A DNA stretch of 64,000 nucleotides from Pholiota molesta (lineage: Eukaryota > Basidiomycota > Agaricomycetes > Agaricales > Strophariaceae). How positions within the stretch are numbered: the first letter of the stretch is position 1; each line of letters opens with the position of its first letter. A program made the position numbers and the translations under genes. The notes under the pieces are model-generated. The model did not search any database. It worked only from the letters and a program-made list of their open reading frames with translations, and was not told the origin of the DNA. The DNA lies in contig JACGCK010000085.1 of the NCBI GenBank assembly GCA_014925825.1, forward strand, positions 124,001 to 188,000. The letters are read 5' to 3'. Below, in pieces: positions 12,245 to 22,342 of the stretch.

Positions 12245-12442
12245 TGTAAGAAAGAAAAAACTATTGATCTTCTATCAGATACCAAATGGCTTAAAGATTC
12301 AGATGGCAAGCATATGGCATATTGTATATACAGAAAGTAAAATCTGAATAAAATAATAATATAGTTACAATTTATGTATTTTAGGTTGTATTAGTAGGTC
12401 GAGCAATATTTATATATTTTAGTAATTGTATTAATAGGCTAT

Positions 12443-12522
12443 GCTTTGCATGGCAATACAAGTCTTTACATACAAAACTGTTAAGTTTAATTTGTGTAAA
12501 GACTCATATTGCCATGTGAAGC
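12443..12522. repeat. Hairpin at the right outer end of the palindrome
   Basis: GCTTTGCATGGCAATACAAG ... CTCATATTGCCATGTGAAGC, the mirror of 8997-9076. Confidence 0.7.
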
Positions 12523-12541
12523 AATGGCCCGCAACACAAGT

Positions 12542-13209
12542 TGAAAGTGACCAATGATGTTTTACCTTGGTACACACATCTCAAATTCATGGAAGAGCAG
12601 ACTTGTCATTTCTCGAGCACCGGCAAGTGGGAAAAGCTTTCTCAGTCCCTGAACAGCTTCCAAAATACTTTCAAGAGTATGCTTTTGACACCTTGCCCTT
12701 TCTAAACCCATCTCACACCGCATTTTGTGAAAAGAAGCCAATCTAAAATGACACAAAATAAATCCATCACACAGATATAAGGAAATGGCTGAGGCGCACC
12801 CAAGTCCATATATATCTGTATCAATATATTCCTCCAGAAGAATGTCAACAATTTCCTTGTCATTTTTGCACATCTTCCATAGTCACCGAACATGTGGCTC
12901 AATGTCTTTTATCGGTGCTAAATTCCAATTTAAAATGAGTAAACAGAGTTTTTCATAGAATCCACATAGACGTACGGAGTGGTTTCCACTGATTAGGCAT
13001 TTTCCCAAAATTCTTTATATAGTTTGTGAGCAAGAACAGATGAAAGCAATGTCGAAGCAAAGCTACACTGAATGAATGAAGAGTTATATAAGCATTTGGT
13101 AAGCGCCTTAATTAGCAAGTCCAATCACCCTTGATCCAGGCAAAATCGCAGGGCTGGAAACTCTATCATCTTTATCTTATTTCCTCTTCTTACTGCATGG
13201 CATTGAAAA
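12542..13209. other. Stretch without a supported gene
   Basis: A minus-strand frame of 103 codons (12562-12873) is open and contains Cys- and Leu-rich sequence, but I recognise no family and see no coherent exon structure. Confidence 0.4.
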
Positions 13210-14328
13210 ATGCCCTTTCAATTCACAGAGAATGCTGTTGCCACTCGTCCAACTTGCTGTGAAAGACTGTCCTACAAGACAATTATACAATCTGGACAAC
13301 CTTGTCTTGCTGCCAAAGATATTACCGGGCATGTAAAATTTGTTTGTGCACCTTGCCATGCATATTACAATGAGAAGGCAGCAAAGGCAAAGGTTGGAAA
13401 GTAGATCATATAGGTATGCATTATCAATGAAGCTGGCATGTTTTTTCTTATTCTTTTCTAAAAAGAATCCACAATAATAGTGCGATAAACACATCTTGCT
13501 CTAGCAAAGCTGCAGAAGTTCCCTTGCTTGATTTTCAGGCAATGCGCCACAATGTCAAGAATCACAGAGACAAGGTGTGCTTATTTTATTCCTTATACAT
13601 GTTCTTGACTGAGTACAGAGATTATTAGGAGGACATACACCAGGAGGTCATGTGACAGCCTTACCAATTGTTGCAAAGGTCTCACAGCAGCGATATCGCT
13701 CTGAGAACTCCTTAGCTGGGTATTCTGAGAATCATAGCCAGCATGCGCGTCAGCAGTCTATCTGGTCACAACGTGCATACAAAGGATTCAATGCTAATCA
13801 AGTTGGAATGCTTACCATCAATCTGCTTGTATATGTGCCCACATACACCAAAGGACAGCCCACTATTGTCGATGTGAGTTCCTTATTCTAAATCTTTTTA
13901 TTTCTATAATGCTTATTTTTGATTTGAAGGGTATCAAAGAGGATGTATGCATTTCCTCAGATATTACAGCCAGAGCACTCTCTAAATTAATCAGAGAAAT
14001 TCTACTCCCAGCTTTGGTTGAATTCTGTGGGCCAGTCTTTTTCAATATTGATGACATGGTACTCCGAAATACTTCAAATAACAGATGGACAAGGGTAGAT
14101 GAGACCTCCGATGAGCCATACTTTGGCACCAATTTTCTCAAATTCAATCCTCACAAAAAGGATGGTGGTCTTGTATTCTCAATTCCTACAACCATGAAGC
14201 CTCCTGTATTCAGACTTGTCTTTCTGACAGGTCCCCAGAAACATTCGAGCCAAAATCGAGCTGAAATACAGATCAACCAGATATATTCTCCTGTGCGAGG
14301 CTCATTTACCTTCCTCAAAAAATTCTGA
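13210..14328 (+). CDS. Spliced orphan gene, unknown function
   Basis: The best-supported part is two exons, about 13629-13873 (GGHTPGGHVTALPIVAKV ... YTKGQPTIVD) and 13930-14328 (GIKEDVCISSDITARALSKL ... FTFLKKF). They are joined by a clean 56-nt phase-0 intron (13874-13929, GTGAGT...GAAG). Upstream, 13210-13400 encodes MPFQFTENAVATRPTCCERL with four Cys spaced like a small zinc-binding module (CC, C, CxxC), and a short exon 13539-13574 may link the two (donor GTGTGC at 13575, acceptor near 13628). I could not prove the join between the Cys-rich exon and the rest, so the start is uncertain. Acidic and hydrophobic segments alternate, with no membrane segment or signal peptide. The family is not recognised. 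It may be a transposon-carried gene given the surroundings. Confidence 0.5.
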
Positions 14329-14811
14329 TTGCTCTAAAAACTTTCAGATACATTAAATACACCGTAAGCTACACTCCTAGTGACTTATATTTGCTTTTAT
14401 AAGAGCAGGACACCCATAGAATGACCATGCATGCCTCTATGTGTGCAAAGTCACCATGACCGGTGACTCCGGCCCACCAGTCACCTGACGCCCAAAGTTC
14501 AACTTCAACGTTGAACTTGCTTCTTTCCTTAGTTCTCCCCATCCCTAACCCCTTCCTGTCCTGCTCCCTCTCGCCTCCTCCCCTCTCTCACCTCGTCATC
14601 TGCCAGCCCCTGCGCAACAAGGACGACACAAGCAATGACAAACAGCTGGTGACCCGCACAACACAACAACAACAGCCTGTGTTGACATGGCACGAGGGTG
14701 GTCAAGGAAGTGGGCAGAATGGCAGGACTTTGCGTTGTCGATGTCCCGCCATAGGTGCGTAGTCTTTTGTCTCTCCACCACCCCCACTAACCCCACATCC
14801 TCGGCGCTAAG
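14329..14811. other. CT-rich stretch without a gene
   Basis: 14500-14610 is pyrimidine-rich (CTCCCC/CTCTC). Open frames here are compositional. Nothing supported. Confidence 0.4.
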
Positions 14812-15357
14812 GCAGAGCATGAGTCCAAGTCCCATACAAGTACTTGCAAGTAAACTTGCACAGAAACTTGCGAGTATACTACTTGCAAGTCCAAGTTACT
14901 TGACCCTGCAAGTTCCTGCAAGTCCAAGTACAGGATTGAGAGGACACAAGTACTTGTGGCAAGTACTTGTGTCCTCTCAAGGCCAAAGCCCACCTGGCAT
15001 CTGCACACTGCAGAGCCTGCAATATGTACAGTGCTCTTTGTGTATACAGATGGAATGGTGGGCTCAGTGTTGCAAACATGCATTGTGGTGCATCAGGCAC
15101 CATCACAGCCTCTTGAGGCATAGCAGATGTGTCTAGTGGTCTGGGAACCTGTGCTAGTGTCAGTTGGATATGGCATTGTGGATATGTGTTGCAGGCCAGG
15201 TGCCTGTACAAGTACTCACAATTACTTGTGGATGGCAAGTACTTTGCAAGTACTTGTGAACTTGCAAGTAAAAACTTGCAAGTCCAAGTGACTTGTGAAG
15301 TGAAACTTGTGCAAGTCCAAGTTTGGATTTTGTAGACCAAAATACTTGCAAGTCCAA
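14812..15357. mobile_element. hAT-like miniature element with ACTTGCAAGT subterminal repeats
   Basis: Dense copies of the palindrome ACTTGCAAGT and its variants (CAAGTACTTG, AAGTCCAAGT) occupy both sides of a non-repetitive middle. The left edge is probably CAGAGCATGAGTCC at 14812, fitting YARNG. The right terminus is not seen, because Copia gag sequence begins directly at about 15358. The layout matches the two other subterminal-repeat families in the window, but no target duplication could be shown. Confidence 0.45.
14936..14980. repeat. Perfect 21-bp inverted repeat with 3-nt loop
   Basis: TTGAGAGGACACAAGTACTT plus G at 14936-14956 and its exact reverse complement at 14960-14980, around TGG. 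It lies inside the ACTTGCAAGT element. Confidence 0.8.
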
Positions 15358-18300
15358 GTCCAAGGAGAAGTCTACAATCCAGCAGGCCTTCGTTACAGAG
15401 GAATCCCAATGTCGCCATTGCGCTTCCACTGCTCCCAACAGCTCCTCTGCCCTACCTGCATCATCATCATCCTCTTCGATCCTACCACTCTCCAGAGCGA
15501 CGCTGACTTCCATTGGCTCGCAGACACAGGCGCCACTAGTCATATGACGCCGCATCGCGCCTGGATGCGCAATTACACGCCCCACATCGTCCCAATCAAG
15601 CTAGCAGACCATACCATCATCTACTCAGCTGGCATAGGGAGTGTAGTGATTCATCCGGTCATAAAGGGTCAGAAAGCGCGTCCTGTAGAGCTTACTCGTG
15701 TACTGCATGTTCCCCAACTCCGCAACAATCTATTGGCTTGTTTATACCTCACTAAACGCAAAGGGATCCGCTTGGAAGTGGATGACAGCACCATGTTCTT
15801 CAAACGCGACAGAATGACGCTCTTTACAGCTACTGTCAACTCCCAGAACTGTGGTATCCTGGATGCTTCAACTGAGCCAGTTTCAGAGTATGCGAACGCG
15901 GCCTCAACTCTTCCAATGGACATCACACTTTGGCATCGTCGTTGCGCGCACCACAGCCATGCTACAATCAGGAAATTGATACAGGGCGATCTCGTCACTG
16001 GTCTTGTCGTCTCGTCGAAAGATGAACCCGACCCGATTTGCGAGGCATGCTTGGCAGGCAAAATGACCTCTGCACCATTTCCCAGCTCAACTAGATAATC
16101 CCTTGCACCGCTTGAACTCATCCACTCTGACCTTCATGGACCTCTTCCTGTCCCCAGTCCGGAAGGATATCGCTACTGGATCACTTTCCTGGATGACCAC
16201 ACCAAACTCCATGCTGTACACTTCCTAAAACGCAAAAGCGACGCATTTGATGCGTTTAAGACGTTCAAGGCCTATGCAGAGAACCAGGTCAATGCGAAAA
16301 TCAAGGCTCTGCAGGATGACAAGGGTGGAGAGTACATGTCCAACGCTTTCCTCAAATTCACTGATCAGTGCGGTATTACACGACGCCACAGCACCAGGAA
16401 TCGCCCACAGCAGAACAGCGTCGCAGAGCGTGCTAATCGCACCATTTCTGACCATGCTACAGCCATGCTCAACGAATCCAACCTCCCTGCTTCGTTCTGG
16501 GCCTATGCGGTCGCTGCCTATGTCCATGTCTGGAATCGCCTCCCTACGTTGCCTCTGCCTGGTACAACACCCTACACTGCTTGGTTTAACAAGAAACCGG
16601 ATATCAGCCATTTCCGAGTCTTTGGGTGCACTGCCTACGTCTATATACAGCGAGACAAGTGCAAATCGATCCAATTGCATATGGAGAAGTGCATATTCAT
16701 TGGGTATCAATCTGGCTACAAGGGTTGGCAGTTCTACAATCCGGTCACTAGGAAGCTCATCATCTCAGAACGAGCTATCTTCGATGAAAGGAGCTTTCCA
16801 GGCCTCAAGCGCACATCTCCAGTCGACCTGACACCTGTTGGCATGCCTGTGACCTTCCCAGATGTACCGGATTCCGGGGGGGGATGACAACTTCGTTCCT
16901 GAGCCCGAAATCGCACCAAACGAACCAGATACATTACACAGCCTCTCCTAGCACCCAACGACGTTCCAGCGGATATTCCGCCACCAGACGAGCCAGCTCC
17001 ACCCAAACTCGAACAGCCTGCTCCTGAGCTACCACCACACGCTCCTGAACGCATTTCGCCACCTCCTGCACCCGTTCCAGCTCCAGCTCACGCTCCTCGC
17101 GCTCCGCATCCACCTAGAGGCACAGCTGAGCCAGCTCGACGCTCTACTCGCATTCCAAAGCCTCCTAGAGAATGGTGGAAGGTCACTCCAGCTCCTGCTG
17201 CTCCTGCGAACGAGAACAACGCTGGCCCTGCTCTAGACAATGACATGGATGAAATTCAATTTGCTGGAGCTGCCTCGACGTCGGATCCACACAACTACAA
17301 GCAGGCACTGAAGAGCGATGATTCGGAATGTTGGAAGGAAGCCACACTTGCAGAGTACAACACCCTCATCCAAAATGGCACTTGGGAGATTGTGGATCTC
17401 CCACCAGGTGAAAAGGCCATTGGCTCTAGCTGGGTCTTTCGCATAAAGACGCATTCTGACGGCTCTATCGAACGCTACAAGGCCCGCATCATCGCCCAAG
17501 GCTGCTCGCAACGTCCCGGACGCGACTATCAGGAAGTGCACGCGCCGACGCCTCGTCCTGCGACGATACGGATGACGTTTGCCATAGCTGCTGCAGAGGA
17601 CCTGGAATTACGCTCTGTCGACGTTTCAGCTGCTTTCACCAATGGAGACCTTGAGGAATACATCTACATGAGACAGCCTGAAGGATTCCATGAAGGCGCT
17701 CCCAACAAGGTCTGCAGGCTCCGGAAATCGCTCTATGGTCTCAAGCAGTCAGCTAGACAGTGGAACATCAAGCTGCACACTGCCCTCACTCAAATGGGCT
17801 TCAAGCGAGTTGAAGCAGACCGGTCTGTCTACATTTACTCTGATGGTCTTGTTCGCATTTTCGTCCCCATCTACATCGATGATATCACCTTCGCTTGCAA
17901 GGACGCTGCTGCGATTGACAGGGCGGTTGAGCAGCTAGCTGGACACTTCAAATGCCGCAATCTCGGACCAACGGAGTTCCTGCTTGGTGTAGGTATCACC
18001 AGAGACCGCAAATCGCGCACCATCGCACTCCACCAACGCCAATTCATCCTGGACATCCTAGAGCGCTACAACATGACCAACTGCAGTCCTGTTTCGACTC
18101 CCATGATTCCTGGCTGCGTTCTAACGAAGGAAATGGGCGCATCCACTCCAGATGACATTGAATTTATGCGCACTGTTCCCTACCTCAGCTGCATCGGTTC
18201 GCTCCAGTATCTCGCCTCCATGACCCGCAGCGACATCGCTCAAGTCGTCGCCTACCTAGCGCGTTTCAACAGCAATCCAGGTCCGAAACACTGGGCAGCA

Positions 18301-18843
18301 GTCAAACACCTATTGCGCTATCTCAAGGGAACGCTAGAGCACAAGCTGCACTACTCAGGCAAGCTCGGTTCGGACATGTTCACCACCTACTGCGACACAT
18401 CTCATGGCGATTGCAAAGACACCGGACGCTCTACAGGTGGTTATGTGACTCTCATGGCTGGTGGTGCAATTGGCTGGAGCAGCAAACTGCAGGGAATCGT
18501 CACTCTCTCCACTACTGAAGCGGAGTTCATTGCAGCTGTTGAAGCAGGCAAGGAGATCGCTTGGATGCGCAACATTCTGTGCGAATTTGGGTACACCATT
18601 GGCCAGCCTTCCACTCTCCACATTGACAACCAATCCGCTATCAGTGTCTCCAAGAATCCTGAGCACCATGGATGCATGAAGCACCTTGATCTGCGCTTCT
18701 ACTGGCTTCGAGATGCTGTTAATGACAAGATCATCCATCCTTCCTATATTCCCACTGCTGAGCAAGTTGCAGACATTCTCACCAAGGCTCTACCAGCTAC
18801 CAAGGTCGCATTCTGCAGAGAACAGATGGGCATTTATCCTTAG
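15358..18843 (+). pseudogene. Ty1/Copia gag-pol, 5'-truncated and interrupted
   Basis: Begins inside gag (EKSTIQQAFVTEESQ), whose Ala/Ser repeat and CCHC knuckle are deleted at about 15472 compared with the minus-strand copy at 28244-29489. Then come protease (DTGATSHM, active Asp), the linker/integrase (HHSHATIRKLIQ, HSDLHGP, NSVAERANRTISDHATAM), reverse transcriptase from 17245 (SWVFRIKTHSDG, YKARIIAQG, VSAAFTNGDLEEYIYMRQPE, catalytic YIDD near 17873) and RNase H (DTSHGDCKDTGRSTGG, STTEAEFIA) to the stop at 18841. An in-frame TAA at 16096-16098 breaks integrase; the related copy at 22062-22342 has Gln there, so CAA became TAA. A run of eight G near 16875 shifts the frame, which returns near 16940. 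The element is not autonomous. The 3' LTR follows at 18901. Confidence 0.9.
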
Positions 18844-18885
18844 AGTATCTTTCTTTATTTCTGTCTCTTTCTTTCTGAGACTGTT

Positions 18886-18900
18886 CAGATCATGGGGGGA
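18886..18900 (+). other. Polypurine tract of the plus-strand Copia
   Basis: GATCATGGGGGGA immediately precedes TGTTAGAGTTG, the LTR start. This is the expected position for plus-strand priming. Confidence 0.75.
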
Positions 18901-19259
18901 TGTTAGAGTTGCCTATTCAGTCTCGGCTGATGTGATCACATGACACACATGTATGTAGCTGTAGAACGATGCCTGGAGTCCTTAGTGACTCACTTCGGAC
19001 TCCAGGCAAGTAGCTAGTCCTGTTCCTCCTCAATACACCTTAGTTCCTCACTTCGGACTCCAGGCTCTCTGTTAGAATCTGCATACATCACAGCCACTAT
19101 GTAAATAGGTACAAACTGCTACTCTAGTTTACTGATGTCACATGTAGTTCTTCTGTCTCGAATATACATGTTCATTCCATCGTACGCCCGAGCTCAGGTG
19201 CTTGTGCCGCCCACACCAGGCGAGGCCCGTTGGTTGATCCTGGGTCACTTCTGGGGAGC

Positions 19260-21487
19260 TTGAAACAAACCAGGCCAAGCTCGACAAAGCTCTTGTTGCC
19301 TATATCTATTCCTCCATGGAGCCCAAACAACGTTATCGCATTAAAGGGATCAAATTGGCTACAGAGGCTTGGAAAACCCTCAAGTCTCTCTACAACAAGT
19401 TGACTATGGGCCGTCGCATCCGAGCTCGTGAAACTCTTGATGCAATTGAGCATGACAGCTCCCATCCAATGGATTACTACATCCAAACTGTCACCACTGG
19501 CTTCAAGGCCCTCAAGAACCTTGGCAAGACTATTTCCAACACCACCATTTGTGACCACATCCTTCGCCATCTCCACTCTTCCTATCATCCAGTCCGCACC
19601 ACCATCCTCGCTCAGGAGACCGAACCTTCCCTTGCTAAAATCAAAGCCATTCTCCTCGGCTCAGCGAGGTCTTATCACTCCACCGCATTTAACCAGTGGT
19701 TCCAGTGGTCAGTTAACCAGTGGTTTGACCAGCGGTTCCGATAGTTCCAGTGGTTCCAGTGGTTACCACTGGTTGACCAGTGGTTCCAGTGGTTTGACCA
19801 GTGGTTCCAGTGGTTTGACCAGTGGTTCTAGTGGTTCCAGTGGTCAACCAGTGCTCCAACCAGTGGTTCCAGTGGTTAACCAATGGTCAACCAATGGTTC
19901 CAGTGGTTAGTGGTTAACCACTGGTCAACCAGTGGTTCTAGTGGTTAACTAGTGGTCCAACCAGTCATTCCAGTGGTTTCAATGGTTAACTAGTGGTCCA
20001 ACCAGTCATTCCAGTGTTTTCAATGGTTTGACCAGTAGTTTTAGTGGTCAACCAATGGTTCCACCAGTTAGGCCAGTGGTTTTAGTGGTTTGACCACTGG
20101 TTCCACTGATTAACCATTAGTTCCGAGCTCAACCAGTTGTTCTTGTGGTTTTTATTATCAAACTTAGGGCCTATTGTGATATCTCATAATATTCTCTATT
20201 ATTCAATAAATCATCAATGCCAAGACTATCTAATATCAATAAATTTAGGTTTTAAGAAAAAGAAATCATACTATAGTACTATATAGTGAGCCATTGTAAG
20301 CCATTGTGCCATAGTATAGATATACTAGCTTTATAGTACTATATAGCACCCATAGTGAAAACTGAGTTTGCTAATGTTAGTGTCTAGTAACGAGTAGTCA
20401 ACTGTGATTTTTGGATTGAGATTCACTTTCAAATCCAACAAGCACACATTTGGCATTATAAAATTATAATATATATAAAAATGTATTGAAATTCTATACT
20501 ACTATTTATTTGCCAAGTAAATTGAGTAAACAGTGGATAACTGGTACTTGACAACCAAAACTAGTAGTACACTAGTATTCCTATTAGATGGAGGTTATAT
20601 ATAACAGATTTGTCTTGGCCTTATTATATAATTTTTGGACTGCAGATATTTTGCCTCTTTTACTCTGTTTTTATTGCTTTAAATGATATCTTTATTAATT
20701 ATCTATTTTAACCAACTCAGTTTTACCTATAAGTGCTATATATACTGTAAAGGTAGCATAGCTATACTATAGCACTATAGCTTACTATAGCTCACTATAT
20801 AGTAAGCCATAGCAAGCCATAGTATGATTTTTTGTTTCTTATCATCTGATTTTATTAAAATTACATAGTATTGGCTTTGATGCTTTATTAAATAATAGAG
20901 ATGATCTTGAGATTTCAATAGGGTCTGAGTATATTAATACAACCACTATATAAGCACTGGAACCACTGGTCAACCACTGGTGACCACTGAAACCACTGGA
21001 ACCACTGGTCAACCAGTGGTAACCACTGGTGACCACTGGTTAAACAAACCACTAGAACCACTGGTCAACCAGTGGTGACCAGTGGTGACCAGTGGTGACC
21101 ACTGGTTATAGGTGGTGGAGGGTAAAGTACTGGGCTCAGCCAGTAGTGATACCTACATCAAGTCAGAGCCTTCTGATGCTGCTTTCACTGTATGTTTTGG
21201 TGGGAGCCACGGTGGAGGATCAGGAAAGGAGAAGGAAGTCAACCTCACGTCAGGAGCCTGTGACTGATGGTTTCCGGGAAGGCAAGTTCACTTGGTGCAA
21301 CAAGAACAATGCTGACAGCTGTCACCACTGTGGATGCAATGGGCATATCTCATGCCTTTGTGCCCGTGACATGCCCTCCTCAATTAGGGAGCTTGTTCTT
21401 CAAGGTGGTCATGCTCACGCTGCTCGGCGGATGATGAAGCACCTTCCCATCACAAGGCTACTGTTGCTTATGGTTTCTCTCCTTTAA
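19260..21487 (+). pseudogene. Copia-type gag (UBN2-like) split by a hAT-like insertion
   Basis: The left half (about 19260-19665) reads LDKALVAYIYSSMEPKQRYR ... TLKSLYNKLTMGRRI, the helical Copia gag/UBN2 pattern. The right half (21141-21487) resumes after the duplicated GGCTCAGC and holds a CCHC zinc knuckle, C-x2-C-x4-H-x4-C (CHHCGCNGHISCLC, about 21319-21361), for RNA binding. The right half needs frame changes between 21240 and 21300, so it is decayed as well as interrupted. The upstream start is lost in the LTR/gag deletion. It probably once packaged its own RNA using enzymes of a complete relative; that is inference from gag-only elements in general. Confidence 0.7.
19666..21132 (+). 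mobile_element. hAT-like element with CCAGTGG subterminal repeats, copy 1
   Basis: Flanked by the perfect 8-bp duplication GGCTCAGC (19658-19665 and 21133-21140). Ends are GAGGTCTTATCACTCCACCG and GGAGGGTAAAGTACTG. Dozens of CCAGTGG/CCACTGG units (TTCCAGTGGTTGACCAGTGG type) fill 19690-20150 and 20960-21110. The AT-rich middle holds CTATAGTACTATATAGTG palindromes. No coding. 1467 bp. Confidence 0.85.
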
Positions 21488-22342
21488 TTATCTAGATTTG
21501 CTACTCTAGGTGTTATCAGATTCGGTGGGAGCTTCGCTTTGTTTTTGTTTTATTTTCACTTCTACTTCCAATCTACTTCACTCTTTCCACCATCTTCCTT
21601 TTTCTTTTCCTTGTCTGTTTGTCCGGGTGGGAGTGTTAGAATCTGCGTACATCACAGCCACTATGTAAATAGGTACAAACTGCTACTCTAGTTTACTGAT
21701 GTCACATGTAGTTCTTCTGTCTCAAATATACATGTTCATTCCCTTGTACGCCCGAGCTCAGGTGCTTGTGCCCTCACCCACACCAGGCGAGGCCCGTTGG
21801 TCGATCCGTTTGGATGACACCCGCGCGTGCGCGTCTTGTTAGACACCGCGCCCTTGATCATCCCGGCTTCATCCACGGTGCCGCTTCCTTAAGCGCCTGC
21901 ATTTCTCTTCTTTTCTGTCGCACTGCCGCAACCAGCTCTCATCTCATGCAACAGCAACGAGCCGATTCTAATACTCTCATAGCTGCTCTGTCTGATACAT
22001 TGAGACGGCAAAACTTGTACAGCAGGTGTCTCATCGTGTCCCGAACTCGCCACCTATTACAAGGAAGAGGTCTATGGAGGTCAGAGTGGATGAGTTCAAG
22101 CGGTGCAAGGGATTGTCTAGTTGAGCTAGGAAATGGTGCAGATGTCATTTTGCCTGTGAGACATGCCTCGCAAATCGGGTCGGGCTCATCTTTCGACGAG
22201 ATGACGAGAGCAGTGACAAGATCACCTTGTATCAATTTCCTGATCGTAGCATGGCTGTGGTGCGTGCAACGACAATGCCAAAGTGTGATGTCCATTGGAA
22301 GAGTTGAGGCCGCGTTCGCATACTCTGAAACTGGCTCAATTG

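Larger units (their letters stand above)
8978..12541. repeat. Large inverted repeat (palindromic structure)
   Basis: The left arm (8978-9483 plus 10553-10827) and right arm (11762-12541) are near-identical reverse complements. They share the outer ends (ACTTGTGTTGC...GGCCATTGCTT), the hairpins, a protein-coding remnant and the ATTAATCAATC segment. A miniature LTR element (9484-10547) interrupts only the left arm. A hAT-like element (10828-11761), itself inverted-terminal, forms the centre, so flanks that would normally show a direct target duplication are inverted instead (CCAGAATA versus ATTCTGGG). This could be a foldback-type element or a rearrangement through the central element. Confidence 0.8.
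19070..21973 (+). mobile_element. Gag-only LTR retrotransposon (TR-GAG-like)
   Basis: The 3' LTR is 21634-21973 (340 bp), starting TGTTAGAATC and ending GATTCTAATA. The 5' LTR is a remnant, 19070 to about 19241, deleted from GATCC into gag. The target duplication CTCTC is perfect on both sides. A purine tract GGGTGGGAG precedes the 3' LTR. The interior encodes gag only; no protease, integrase or polymerase is present. A hAT-like element (19666-21132) is inserted in gag. Confidence 0.8.
18901..22061 (+). mobile_element. 3' LTR of the plus-strand Copia, split by a nested LTR element
   Basis: The LTR runs TGTTAGAGTTGCC...CTCTC (18901-19069) and resumes at 21979 (ATAGCTGCTCTGTCTG) to end in CCACCTATTACA at 22061. 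This mirrors the complete 262-bp LTR at 29614-29875. The nested insertion 19070-21973 duplicated CTCTC (19065-19069 and 21974-21978). Directly right of 22061 lies minus-strand Copia integrase, so this element sits in another Copia. Confidence 0.8.
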
